A stretch of DNA of 64,000 nt from Nomascus leucogenys (GCF_006542625.1 NC_044381.1:42277030-42341029); one strand, 5' to 3'. Counted from the first letter of the stretch, positions 10,545-20,468 are shown. Notes: generated by a model not told the origin, from the sequence alone. Numbers and translations are program-made.

Positions 10545-11276
10545 CCCTGAAATGACAGAAGAATACAATGACTATGTCTTAGATAGCCCGTTACTTCCCC
10601 AAATCGTGAAAGAGCCAGAAACCCTCCGCTTCTCCTCTCTAGACACCCACCAAAAAGTTCCTGTCTTCCCTTCCACAGGCTGGAGTGAGGGGGAAGAGAA
10701 TAGAAATTCCTTATTCATAGGTGAAGGGGTTCAGAATGTGCTGCTCCAAAAGATGCACTTTGACATCAGGATTAATTGGAGTTGATAGCAACTGAGAAGA
10801 TGCAGATACAAGAAAAACTCTCTGCCCTCCCCCTATTTGCCTAAAAACAGGACAGAAATTGGCAAAGATATCCCCCTTCTCTCTGCTAGGAAGGACAGAA
10901 GCTAACCACCAGAGACAATTCTAGATGCTTATCAGCAGGAGAAAACACTAGAGGATCCTACTAACCACCCTTATCTTCCACTCTACCCATAGATGATTTG
11001 CCTTCCCACAGTTTGCTGTAACTAGAAGCTCAAAGTCCTTTTCCTTTATCTCATCTCTTCTCTACAAATGTATTGTTCTTTGATAAGGATACAAGCCCAC
11101 GTTTTCACCACCCCTTTGAGTTACTCATCTCTGAGTGCTCTCGTGTGTGCACGGTGCACGTGCTAATAAACTTGTTTGTTTTTCTCTTGTTAATCTGTCT
11201 TCTGTCAGTCCAATTTACAGGGCCTCCGCCAATGAACCCAAGATAAGTGGAGAGAAAAGAAAATTTTCCTCTCCTA
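10545..11276 (+). mobile_element. ERV LTR (copy B, same family as 4145-4718)
   Basis: An LTR-like block ending gtgctaataaacttgttt-gtttttctcttgttaatctgtcttctgtcagtcc. It has a poly-A-signal-type aataaa and the characteristic U5 sequence. It is homologous to copy A, in the same orientation, about 6 kb downstream. The intervening DNA is host sequence and other repeats, so the two look like separate solo LTRs and not the ends of one provirus. The open frame inside at about 10552-10785 is LTR sequence. Confidence 0.7.
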
Positions 11277-11461
11277 CATGGGCTAAGCTCAGAATGCTGG
11301 GAAAAGAGGGAAAATACATTTCCTATAGCCCATACCTAAAAGTCTAGCAAAAGTACATGAATTAAGATTTCCAGGGCCTGGGAGCCGGGTGTGGTAGTGA
11401 ATGGGGTGCTAACGTTTGATGGGGACAGCGATTCCATTTTGCAAGATTGTAAGAGGTCTTG

Positions 11462-11560
11462 GAGCCAGGCACAGTGGCTCACGCCTATAATTCCAGGAGT
11501 TCAAGACTAGCCTGGGCAACATGGTGAAACCCTATCTCTATAAAATACAAAAATCAGGTG
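11462..11560 (+). repeat. Alu remnant with internal deletion
   Basis: Alu 5' end (gagccaggcacagtggctc) joined directly to the caggagttcaagactagcc segment, then ending at ctataaaatacaaaaatca. About 40 bp is missing internally and the second monomer is absent. Confidence 0.85.
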
Positions 11561-11640
11561 GGGAGGTACGGTGTTTTGGGATGGATGGTGGTGATGGTAG
11601 TGCAACAATATGTTTATTTTTTCTTTTTTTTATTTTTTAT

Positions 11641-11923
11641 TTTTAGAGACGAGGTCTTGTTCTGTCACCTAGGCTAGAGTGCAGTGGTGTAATCACAGCT
11701 TACTGTAACCTCAAACCCCTGGGCTCAAGAGATCCTCCTGCTTCAGCTGCTCCAAGCTGGGGACTACCTGCGTGTGTCACCATGCCAGGCTAATTTTTTT
11801 TTTGTACTTTTTTGTAGAGACAGGGTCTTGCCATCTTGCCCAGGCTAGTCTCAAACTCCTGGGCTCAAATTATCCTCCCGTCTTGGCCTCCCAAAGTGCT
11901 CGGATTACAGGTGTGAGCCACTG
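11641..11923 (-). repeat. Alu (old subfamily)
   Basis: An antisense Alu with AluJ-like bases (gagacgaggtcttgttctgtcacc, ctcaaacccctgggctcaa), ending ggtgtgagccactg. Confidence 0.9.
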
Positions 11924-12029
11924 TAATATGCACAATATGAATGTACTTAATGTCACTGAACTGTATGCTTGAAAATGGTTACGATGGTAAATTTTATATA
12001 ATGTATAGTTTATCACAATTTAAGTTTAA
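11924..12029 (+). mobile_element. L1 3' end fragment
   Basis: The segment 'tcactgaactgtatgcttgaaaatggttacgatggtaaattttat' follows the well-known old L1 3' end. It resumes for about 20 bp after the Alu at 12331. Confidence 0.6.
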
Positions 12030-12328
12030 ATTTTTTTTTTTTTTTTTTTGGAGACAGCGTCTTGCTCTCTCTCCCAGGCTGGAGTGCAGTGGCACGATCT
12101 TGGCTCATGGCAACCTCCGCCTCCCAGGTTCAAGTGATTCTCCTGCCTCAGCCTCCTGTGTAGCTGGGATTACAGGCGCCCGCCACCATGCCTGGCTAAT
12201 TTTTGTATTTTTAGTAGAGATGGGGTTTCACCATGTTGGCCAGGCTCATCTCAAACTCCTGACCTCAGATGATCCACCTGGCTCTGCTTCCCAAAGTGCT
12301 GAGATTACAGGCATGAGCCACCGTGCTT
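12030..12328 (-). repeat. Alu with exact target duplication
   Basis: An antisense Alu from poly-T / gagacagcgtcttgc to gagccaccgtg, flanked by cacaatttaagttt at 12014-12027 and 12331-12344. Confidence 0.94.
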
Positions 12329-12344
12329 TACACAATTTAAGTTT

Positions 12345-12880
12345 TTAATTAAGAAATGAAAGGAACTAGTACATGAATTAATAGCATGGCTGCAAATCCA
12401 TTATGGCTATACTGTATCAATATTATTTGGAAGCCAAATCAAATAGCATCACTAAGTCTAGATTTATGTCCACTCTGGTGAAGAAGTAGAAAATGGTCTC
12501 AGAAACTTTCTTTTAGTTAATCTCTCTCCGAGGACTACAGCATAGGGATGATAAGAAAATATTCCTATAAACATTCCTACTTGCTTCAGCAGTAAATGAG
12601 AGGATGGTTTGGATTTCTCAATCATGAACAAGGGAAGAAGCTCATTCATGGATCGTAGCAAAGAAGAAGTCGCTGGAGACAGAAGATTCCAGGGAAACGA
12701 TCCATGACATTGTTTTGTTCTGAGTCAAAGGAAACATCGCTAGACTCAGATAAGTGAATGGGTATTGGCCGAGATGCGGGTGGTTAGGGTGAGAAGGCAC
12801 CATGTCTCCTTCCCGCAGGCGGCCATGTTTTCTGCCCCAGATCTCATCTTTATTCCTCGGATATGAAGTGTCTTCTCTGA
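12345..12880. other. No recognised feature
   Basis: About 535 bp between the Alu and the tRNA-like sequence. No repeat, splice-flanked frame or RNA gene is recognised. Confidence 0.4.
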
Positions 12881-12883
12881 GAT

Positions 12884-12957
12884 GGCTCCAAATGGAACCT
12901 GAACCCGTGACCTCCCCACATAAAAACGTGCGTGACACCCATTACACCATCTGGGAC
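12884..12957 (-). pseudogene. tRNA-like sequence (probable tRNA pseudogene)
   Basis: Read on the minus strand, the 74 nt contain an A-box-like tggtgtaatggg and a B-box-like gggttcaggttcc at correct spacing. The first seven bases pair with the 3' seven in six of seven positions, allowing wobbles. Four of five T-stem pairs and three of four D-stem pairs form. The anticodon arm is degenerate (T-rich loop, mismatched stem), so no anticodon can be assigned with confidence. The body resembles Val/Gln-type tRNAs (gtgtaatgg...). I see no terminal CCA and no clear TSD. The failed anticodon stem argues for a dead copy. It could alternatively be part of a tRNA-derived SINE. Confidence 0.55.
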
Positions 12958-12959
12958 TC

Positions 12960-13400
12960 ATAAAACCACATGCTCTGTTTTTTCCTGGCTCTCAAGCTGT
13001 TCAAAAGCTGAGGGGCAATATTTGGGACCGCTCTGGTTTATTCGTGGACTTTAATTCAAAACACATTTCCACAAAGAGAGGCAGAACAAAGCACAATAGC
13101 ACTAAAGTTCAATTTACATTCTCAGTCAGTGAAACAAAATGGAAATAGAAAACAGTTGTGGGAGAGTCGTTTATAACCAAACTACGGCTCCAAAAGCGCC
13201 GTTCCTATAATGTCTTGGAGTAAAAGACATTTTAGAAACCGCCAGCAAACACTTAAGTGACCAAAAAAGGAGAGGTGAAGGTTTTCTATTTAAAAAAATT
13301 ATTAAAGAGCTGATGATGTCGTCTGATCTCTCCCTCCTAATTTGGCAGATACAAGGTTATTTCCATATTTCCTGATTTAAAATACTTTCCTTCTCTTGAC
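12960..13400. other. No recognised repeat or gene
   Basis: Repeat-free stretch leading to the candidate exon. It includes CpG-containing bits such as 'ctacggctccaaaagcgcc' at about 13183. Nothing specific can be assigned. Confidence 0.4.
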
Positions 13401-13402
13401 AG

Positions 13403-13543
13403 TTGTTTGGATCCTGCCAGTCACTGGGAAGCCAGTGCTGTCACGGAAATCCCTGCATACGACACACAGGTTTCCTTCGGTTTGGCGAGACATTCCCAGA
13501 TGACCGCAGAGCTTGTCTGCCATCACATCTCCGTGATTTCCAG
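13403..13543 (+). other. Candidate exon (unidentified; strand uncertain)
   Basis: A 141-bp block (47 codons) is bounded by a textbook acceptor (pyrimidine-rich ttccttctcttgacag ending at 13402) and a good donor (cag|gtacaa at 13543/13544). Two plus-strand frames are open throughout. One (from 13403) is cysteine-rich, the other (from 13404) is not. The minus strand is also open in one frame and has its own acceptor-like tatatttttttgcag just upstream at about 13581-13595 (in plus coordinates), with only a weak donor. Six or more CpGs are retained in the block although it is not in a CpG island. I recognise no protein family. It may be a real exon of an unseen gene, an exapted non-coding exon, or a coincidence. 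Confidence 0.3.
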
Positions 13544-13744
13544 GTACAAATTTGCCGTAGTAAGTTATGTCTGGCTTGTTCTGCAAAAAAATATACCAAG
13601 TGCTAGCAGATGGATTCAATTGCAGCCACTATGTCAGTGACATGGTTAAGAAACAGTGTGCAGAGCACGTGCCGTCCTTACGTGATTAGAAACGCTGCAG
13701 AGTCGCAATGATAAATAAAGGGGCTCCCTTGACTTAAATTTCAA

Positions 13745-13830
13745 ACTTGATCTCACACAGTCAATCAGCAGCAGAACTAGAAGAAGATGTGTGATTCCAA
13801 GTCTTAGGCATTTTCTACAAGGCTGAAAAA
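13745..13830 (+). repeat. MIR fragment
   Basis: The segment 'gatctcacacagtcaatcagcagcagaactagaag...gtgattccaagtctta' matches the MIR region cacagctagtaagtggcagagctgggattcgaacc, with decay. Confidence 0.6.
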
Positions 13831-14048
13831 TGGAAATTCTTCTGGTAACAAGTACAAACCCCTCATCCCCGCGGCCACAGGAAACGCTGGCAGCTCTGCG
13901 GAAGGGGCGGGTGGGGGGGCAGGCTGGCCTCATCCCCGGGTCTGTGCTTGCGCTGTTTTCTTCTCTTCCAACTGATGAAATCAGAGCTTCTCTAAAACAG
14001 CTCTGAGTCCCCAGGCCAGGTTCTCTTTGCCCACTTAGTGTTGCTTTC

Positions 14049-14233
14049 TTTCTTTTTTCTTTTTCTTTTTTTTTTTTCTTTTTTTGCGACGGAGTTTCGC
14101 TCTTGTTGCCCAGGCTGGAGTGCAATGGCAGATCTCGGCTCACTGCAACCTCCGCCTCCCGGGTTCAAGTGATTCTCCTGCCTCAGCCTCCCGAGTAGCG
14201 GGATTACAGGCGCCCGCCACCATGCCCAGCTAG
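14049..14233 (-). repeat. Alu, truncated by the next Alu
   Basis: An antisense Alu from poly-T / gcgacggagtttcgc to the gcccagctag segment, where it stops. The remaining half does not reappear beyond the adjacent Alu. Confidence 0.9.
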
Positions 14234-14242
14234 TTTTGGTTT

Positions 14243-14530
14243 GTTTTTTTTTTTTTTTTTGAGACGGAGTCTCGCTCTGTTGCCCAGGCTGGAGTGCAGT
14301 GGCGCAATCTCGGCTTACTGCAAGCTCCGCCTCCCGGGTTCACGCCATTCTCCTGCCTCAGCCTCTCCGAGTAGCTGGGACTACAGGCGCCCGCCACCAC
14401 GCCTGGCTAATTTTTTGTATTTTTAGTAGAGACGGGGTTTCACCGTGGTCTCGATCTCCTGACCTCGTGATCCGCCCGCCTCGGCCTCCCAAAGTGCTGG
14501 GATTACAAGCGTGAGCCACCGCGCCCGGCC
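14243..14530 (-). repeat. AluY-like (full length)
   Basis: Antisense, near-consensus young Alu (gagacggagtctcgctctgttgcc, ctgcaagctccgcctcccggg, ending accgcgcccggcc). It abuts the truncated Alu. Confidence 0.94.
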
Positions 14531-14639
14531 AAGAATGGGTACTCTTTGGTTGTGGGGCTTAGGTACGACATAATTGTATAAATCTTGTTTAGTGTAGATG
14601 GTCATAGGGGGCACTAAGAATGAGAGGAAGCACATAGAT

Positions 14640-15003
14640 TCCGAAGAGCTATTCAAACAACGATAGGCTGGATATGTTCCTCACTGAGGGCCCTGGTGCC
14701 TTTGGATAGTTTTAGCCCTAAGTATTTAACCTGCTGTGAGCAGAGCTGAGCCTTCGGTTTGGAAACCCTGTAGCCACAGGTGGCGAGGAAATTTAAGAGC
14801 GCTTGGGTGGTTTGATGGCACAAGGTTTCTGAACGGGCAGCTAAAATTAAATCATCCATGTATCGAAGGACAAGAGTGTCCAGGTATGAGAACTGGCTCA
14901 AGTCTTGGGCTAATGCCTGGCCAAATAGATGGAGGCTATCCCTGAACCCTTGGGGTAAAACAGCCCAGGTGAGTTGAGAGTTTGGGTTAAAAGGATCTTC
15001 AAA
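14640..15003 (-). mobile_element. Endogenous retrovirus pol (reverse transcriptase) fragment
   Basis: A minus-strand frame is open for about 115 codons from 15003 to about 14653. It contains the reverse-transcriptase motif LPQGFRDS followed by the catalytic YMDD about 40 residues later, then a KYLG-type segment downstream. That order identifies the palm of a gammaretrovirus-like (class I ERV) polymerase. Only this fragment of the enzyme is present: no gag, protease, RNase H, integrase, env or flanking LTR is visible nearby. The copy ends abruptly at an L1M on one side and near an AluY on the other. It is an inert genomic remnant with no evident promoter. Confidence 0.85.
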
Positions 15004-15004
15004 A

Positions 15005-15720
15005 CATCTTAACCATTTTTAAATGAACAGCTCAGTAGTATTAAGAACATTCACATTGTAGGCCGAGGCGGGCAGATCACGAGGTCAGGAGATCGAGTCT
15101 ATCCTGGCTAACACAGTGAAACCCCATCTCTACTAAAAAAAAAAAAATACAAAAAATTAGCTGGGCGTGGTGGCGGGTGCCTGTAGTCCCAGCTACTGGG
15201 GAGGCTGAGGCAGGAGAATGTCATGAACCCAGGAGGCGGAGCTTGCAGTGAGCCGAGATCATGCCACTGCACTCCAGCCTGGGCGACAGAGTGAGACTCT
15301 GCCCGCCCCTGCCCCAAAAAAAGAAGAATATTCACATTGTTGTGCAACCATCACCACCATTGATCTCCAGACTCTTTGTCTTGTAAAACAGAAACTCCAT
15401 TCCCATTAATCACCAACTCCCAGTCCCCTTCCTCCAGCCCCTGGAAACCATCAGTCTACTTTCTGTCTCTATGATTTTGTCTGAGTACCTCATATGAGTA
15501 AAATCATACAGTATTTGTCCTTTCATGACTGTCTTACTTCACTCAGCATGATGTCCTCAAGGTTCATCTGTGTCGTAGTGTGTGTCAGAGTTCTCTTCTT
15601 TTAAGGCTGAACAATGTTCCAGTGCATGGATAGATTACATGCTGCCTATCCCTTCATGCACTGATAGACACTTGGGTTGCTTCCAGTGTGTGGGTCTTTA
15701 ACCAGCCGATTGGCCCTGAG
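15005..15720 (-). mobile_element. L1M fragment, interrupted by an Alu
   Basis: Plus-strand text (aaccatttttaaatgaacagctcagtagtatt, attcacattgttgtgcaaccatcacc, gaaaccatcagtctactttctg, tcactcagcatgatgtcctcaagg) is classic antisense old-L1 3' sequence. Confidence 0.85.
15060..15323 (+). repeat. 5'-truncated Alu with target duplication
   Basis: The Alu starts at ggccgaggcgggcagatcac (first about 45 bp absent) and ends at an imperfect tail. It is flanked by aagaacattcacattgt (15043-15059) and aagaatattcacattgt (15324-15340), so the truncation happened at insertion. Confidence 0.93.
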
Positions 15721-15762
15721 GATCCATGCTCCAAATTCTCTATAAAGACTGATGGTTAGCTG

Positions 15763-16058
15763 TCTTACTTTTTTTTTTTTTTTTTTTTTGAGGTGAAGTC
15801 TTGCTCTTGTCCCCCAGGCTGGAGTGCAATGGCATAATCTCAGCTCACTGCAACCTCCGTCTCCCGGGTTGAAGCGATTCTCCTGCCTCAGCTGCCCGAG
15901 TAGCTGGGACTACAGGTGCCTACCACTACAACCGGCTCATTTTTGTATTTTTAGTAGAGACAGAGTTTCACCATGTTGGCCAGGCTGGTCTCAAACTCCT
16001 AACCTCAGGTGATCTGCCTGCCTTGGCCTCCCAAAGTGCTGGGATTACAGGTGCCCAG
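15763..16058 (-). repeat. Alu
   Basis: An antisense Alu from poly-T / gaggtgaagtcttgctc to ctgggattacaggtgccc. The terminal motif is altered. Confidence 0.92.
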
Positions 16059-16299
16059 ACTGCTGTGTTACATTTAAAGACTACCAAAAAGGTAGGTCTC
16101 AGACTTTCCAATGGTAGCTTGTTTTGAATTTAACACAGTTTCCAAATAAATTACTTTTTTTTTTTTAATTTGTTCCATTTTTTCCCCCTGGCTTGTCACT
16201 CTGGAAGTAAAGAAAAACATTTCTGCTCACTTCCCACAACAAACCTTCATGCCTCAAGAATGAGTCATCACATTTCTGGATGGAGCAAAGACGCACAGA

Positions 16300-16950
16300 C
16301 AATGAAAGTATGCATTTAGTCTTCCAGTGAGGGATCCTGACACTGTGACTCAGCAGCTACCTTCAAGTGAGCTTTGAAGGTCAGGACTCAGTCAAGGCAA
16401 TAAAGTCTCATTTTTTGCTAGAGAAGATGGGATCAGCTCTTGGTATTTGTGGAGACTGTCAGCCACAGTCCACGAGGAATCACATCTCCTTGTGTCTAGG
16501 CTCCTCTGACAAGTGGCAGTGGGCTCTCCCTTTTGAGATACGGAGTCTATTTCTCCATCCCGTGAATCTGGGCTTGCCATGCAATTTGCTTTTACCAACA
16601 GAAGGTGGCAGAAAGGACAGAGTGCTGGCTCCAGGCTTAAGAGGCTTTGCAGTTCTTGCTCTCTCCCTGGTGGAACCAATAAACCACCATATCTAGCCTG
16701 TGTTGGATGGAGAAGGACTCAGATGTCCCACCCCAGAGCTAGAAGCTGAGAGTGAGGCTGTTGGGGACGTCTTGCCCAGCTGACCCTCTAGCTAAATGTG
16801 ACCTTGTGGGTGAGCCCAGGAGAAACCGGCAGAGGACCTACCCAGCCAACCCACAGAATCATGAACAATAAATAATCATTGCTATTATAGGCCACCCCGT
16901 TTTGGGATGCTTTGTTTAATAGAAATAGATAACTGATTCAGTATTTGAGA
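16300..16950 (+). mobile_element. MLT1-like MaLR LTR (old)
   Basis: The 3' part (acagaatcatgaacaataaataatcattgct then aggccacc, then ttaatagaaatagataact) follows the poly-A-signal end of MLT1-type LTRs. Upstream sequence is heavily decayed. Confidence 0.55.
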
Positions 16951-17138
16951 ACATAAATGAGTTTTTGGCTCTGAGGGAGGATGCGGAGAACAGCAGTCCC
17001 AGCGCTGCCAGGCTTTGTGTCTGAGAGGTGGTGGACCTCCGATCCCAGCATGGGTATCAGTCCTGGGAGGTGCAAGATTGTGCATGGCAAGACGGCACTG
17101 CTGGCTGGCATCACACAATGGTCTAAGACTAGGGGACC

Positions 17139-17434
17139 GGCAGGTGGGGTGGCTCATGCCTGTAATCCCAGCACTTTGGGAGGCTGAGGCGGGAGTATCA
17201 CCTGAGGTCAGGAGTTCGAGACAAGCCTGGCCAACATGGTGAAACCCTGTCTCTGCTAAAAAATACAAAAAAAATTAACTGGGCCTGGTTAGTGGGCACC
17301 TGTAGTCCCAGCTACTCGGGAGACTGAGGGGGCCAATAGCTTGAACCCAAGAGGTGGAGGTTGCAGTGAGCCGAGATCGCACCACTGCACTCCAGCCTGG
17401 GCAATAAAGCGAGACTTTGTCTCAAAAACAAAAC
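17139..17434 (+). repeat. Alu, first of a tandem pair within one TSD
   Basis: A complete Alu from ggcaggtggggtggctc to tctcaaaaacaaaaca. Its tail runs directly into a second Alu. Confidence 0.93.
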
Positions 17435-17730
17435 AGGCCAGGCACAGTGGCTCAGGCCTGTAATCCCAGCACTTTGGGAGGCTGAGGCGGGAGGATCTTG
17501 AGGTCAGGAGATCGAGACCATCCTGGCTAACACGGTGAAACCCCATCTCTACTAAAAATACTGAAAAAATTAGTCGGGCATGGTGACGGGCACTTGTAGT
17601 CCCAGCTACTCAGGAGGCTGAGGCAGGAGAATGGCGTGAACCTGGGAGGTGGAGCTTTCAGTGAGCCGAGATTGTGCCACTGCACTCCAGCCTGGGCGAC
17701 AGAGCGAGACCCTGTCTCAAAAAAAAAAAA
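17435..17730 (+). repeat. Alu, second of a tandem pair within one TSD
   Basis: Starts ggccaggcacagtggctc and ends in an A-tail. The only flanking duplication is gactaggggacc, at 17127-17138 before the first Alu and about 17731-17742 after this one. Confidence 0.93.
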
Positions 17731-17742
17731 GACTAGGGGACC

Positions 17743-18067
17743 ATCCCAGCACTGCAGCCCCTACACGGCCCCCACCTACTCCTCCTTCGTTAATTGAACA
17801 TGTTGGACTCAAGCAGTTGTACTATGGACATGCCACCTGGAACTTCCCATCAAGTCACTAAAATTTTAGCAAACCAGCAACATCCTTGGACATGGCAGGG
17901 AACAATGCTGGACTCACTCTGGAGGGTCCTAGGACCTCTAATGGGTGGGGGCACTAATCTCGATATTGTGCAGTCAGCAGCCAGGAGCTGGGGAGCTCAA
18001 GGGCCACCTTTGCGTGCATGGTCTAGAGCCCATTGGAGTCCTCAGGGTAGAGAACCGGTAGTGTCCT
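17743..18067. other. No recognised feature
   Basis: About 325 bp with overlapping short open frames. No repeat or splice-flanked exon is recognised. Confidence 0.4.
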
Positions 18068-18376
18068 AGTCCATACCTCCTGCGATAACAAAATACCTGA
18101 GACAGTCATTTACAAAGAACAGAAATTTATTTCTCACAATTCTGGAGCCTGTGAAGTCCAAGATCAAGGTGCCAGAAAGTTTGGTTTCTGTGAAGGCCAG
18201 GACTCTCCTTTCCAGAAGGCAGCTTAAACGCTGTGTCCCCAGAGGGGAGGACCACTGTGTTCTCACTTAGTGGAAGGGACAAAAGGGCAAAAAGGGCCTA
18301 CGTAGTTCCCTACAGCCTTTTGATAGGTGGCTAACCCCATTCATAAGAGCTCCACCCTCATGACTTAATCAATTCC

Positions 18377-18406
18377 GTATGTATGTATGTATGTATGTAT
18401 GTATGT
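18377..18406. repeat. (GTAT)n microsatellite from an Alu tail
   Basis: About 8 GTAT units lie exactly where the poly-T tail of the adjacent antisense Alu should be. Confidence 0.9.
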
Positions 18407-18688
18407 ATTTTTGAGACAGAGTCTCGCTCTGTCGCCCAGGTTGGAGTGCATTGGCGCGATCTCGGCTTAGTGCAACCTCTGTCTCCTGGGTTGAAGTGAT
18501 TCTCCTGCCTCAGCCTTCTGAATAGCTGGGACTACCGGCGCGTGCCACCACACCAGGCTAATTCTTGTATTTTTAATGGAGCTGGGGTTTCATCATGTTG
18601 GCCAGGCTGATCTATAACTCCTGAGCTCTAGAGATGCCTTGGCATCCCAAAGTGCTGGGATTACAGGTGTGAGCCACCATGCCTAGCC
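18407..18688 (-). repeat. Alu with target duplication
   Basis: An antisense Alu (tttttgagacagagtctcgc to accatgcctagcc), flanked by atgacttaatca at 18360-18371 and 18689-18700, inside the MaLR LTR. Confidence 0.94.
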
Positions 18689-18914
18689 ATGACTTAATCA
18701 CTTCCTAAAGACCCCACCTCTTAATACTTTCACACTGATGATTAATTTTCAGCATATGAATTTGAAGGTGACACATTTAGACCATGGCAGGTAGTAAACA
18801 CTCCTCTGAAAACCTGACTTCATTCCGTTATAGATTCAACGCACATTTACAGTTTCTCCACTGCCTACCTTATCTACACTATGACCTAGAGCTCAGTTTA
18901 ACTGTCACTCCACC

Positions 18915-19560
18915 TACTTTATAGTAGTCTCCTGTTATCCACAGTTTTGCTTCCCACAGTTTTAGTTTCTCCTGGTCAACCACCATCTGAAAATATTATT
19001 AAATAGAGAAGTCCAGGACTAAAAATTCATACTTTTAAACTGCATGCCATTCTGAGTAGTGTGAAAGTTTATCACACGCTACTTTTTTTTTTTCTTTTTT
19101 TTCAGACAGAGTCTCACTCTGTTGCCCAGGCCAGAGTGCAATGGCACCATCTCGGCTCACCACAACCTCTGCCTCCCAGGTTCAAGCGATTCTCCTGCCT
19201 CAGCCTCCCGAGTACCTGGGACTACAGGTGCACACCACCATGCCCAGCTAATTTTTGTGTTTTTAGTAGAGATGGGGTTTCATTATGTTGGCCAGGCTGG
19301 TCTCAAACTCCTGACCTTGTGATCTGCCTGCCTCAGCCTCCCAAATACTGGGATTACAGGCATGAGCCACCGTGCCCGGCCACACTGTCCTTCTTTGTCC
19401 TACCTGGGATATGACCTATCTCTTTGTCCAGTATATCCATGCTGCAGATGCTATCCACCCAGTAGTCATTCAGTAGCCATCTCCATTATCAGATCAAAAA
19501 AAACAGTATATACAGGATTTGGTAGTATTTGCAGTTTCCAGCAGCTGCTGGGGGTCTTGG
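18915..19560 (+). mobile_element. Tigger/pogo-like DNA transposon remnant, split by an Alu
   Basis: The segment 'agtctcctgttatccacagttttgcttcccacagttttagtt...gtcaaccaccatctgaaaatatt' matches the family typified by cccttatccgcggttt...ggtcaaccgcggtccgaaaatatta. After the Alu, 'cctacctgggatatga...tgtccagtatatccatgctgcag...tcagtagccatct' continues it. Confidence 0.65.
19084..19381 (-). repeat. Alu (inside the DNA transposon remnant)
   Basis: An antisense Alu from poly-T / cagacagagtctcactctg to gccaccgtgcccggcc. Confidence 0.94.
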
Positions 19561-19845
19561 AAAGTATTCCCTGTCTTGGAAAGTTCCTCCCTTATCCCCA
19601 AAGGGAGGAACTATCACACTATGTGTATTATTTGGTAGGGTGGCTGCGGTGGTTACTTTTCTGTGTAGACTTGGCTAGCATATAGTACCAATTTTTTGTT
19701 AAACATCAACCTAGGTGTTGCTATGAAGGTATTTTTTTAGATGTTAACATCTAAAAGTTAACACTGAAATCAGCAGACTTCAAATAAAGCAGTTTCCCTT
19801 CATAATGGGAGTGGGCCTCATCTAATCAGTTGAAGGTCTTTCTTT

Positions 19846-20120
19846 CTTTTTGCTCTTGTTGCCCAGGCTGGAATGCAATGGCATGATCTCAGCTCACTGC
19901 AACCTCCGCTTCCCAGGTTCAAGCGATTCTCCTGCCTCAGCCTCCCAAGTAGCTGGGATTACAGCTATGCACCACCACGCCCGGTTAATTTTGTATTTTT
20001 AGTAGAGACAGGGTTTCACCTTGTTGGTCAGGCTGGTCTTGAACTCCTGACCTCAGGTGATCCACCCACCTCAGCCTCCTAAAGTGCTGGTATTACAGGC
20101 ATGAGCCACTGCACCCGGCC
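19846..20120 (-). repeat. Alu (short-tailed)
   Basis: An antisense Alu lacking most of its tail and first bases (tttttgctcttgttgcccagg), ending gagccactgcacccggcc. Confidence 0.92.
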
Positions 20121-20398
20121 GGGGACAATATTTTTGTTACCGTAGCCTCAAGTATCTAGAAGATAATAAAGAATTATTAAATAAATGAGTGCCTGTGCGG
20201 AAGGTCTTAGGAAGGACTGAAATACCCTGAGAAGGAAGGAATTCTGCCTCCAGACTCCCTTTGGACTTGCTCTGCAACTCTGACTCTTCCCTGGGGCTCC
20301 AGCCTGCCAACCTGACCTACAGAATTTGAACCTACCAGTTCCCACAATCCTGTCCAATTTTTAAAAAAATTGATATTTATCTCTGTCTCTCTCTGTAT

Positions 20399-20415
20399 AC
20401 ACACACACAGACACA

Positions 20416-20467
<52 letters not shown>
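20399..20467. repeat. (CA)n microsatellite
   Basis: About 33 CA units with two early GA interruptions. A long, likely polymorphic tract inside the LTR-like element. Confidence 0.95.

Positions 20468-20468
<1 letters not shown>

Larger units (their letters stand above)
18068..18790 (-). mobile_element. MaLR LTR, split by an Alu
   Basis: Plus-strand motifs (gataacaaaatacctgagac, cagaaatttatttctcacaattctggagcc, agctccaccctcatgactta, ccccacctcttaatact) are the reverse complement of a MaLR (MST/MLT1-type) LTR. It resumes on the far side of the Alu at 18689. Confidence 0.75.

Noticed and set aside
4145..11276. Complete ERV provirus between the two LTRs
   Set aside because: No gag, pol or env sequence or primer-binding site is visible between them. 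The interval is MIR, L1M, Alu and unclassified host DNA.
13646..14143. 165-codon minus-strand frame as a gene
   Set aside because: Begins in Alu sequence, runs through a poly-A-encoded lysine stretch and ends in a MIR fragment. No splice support.
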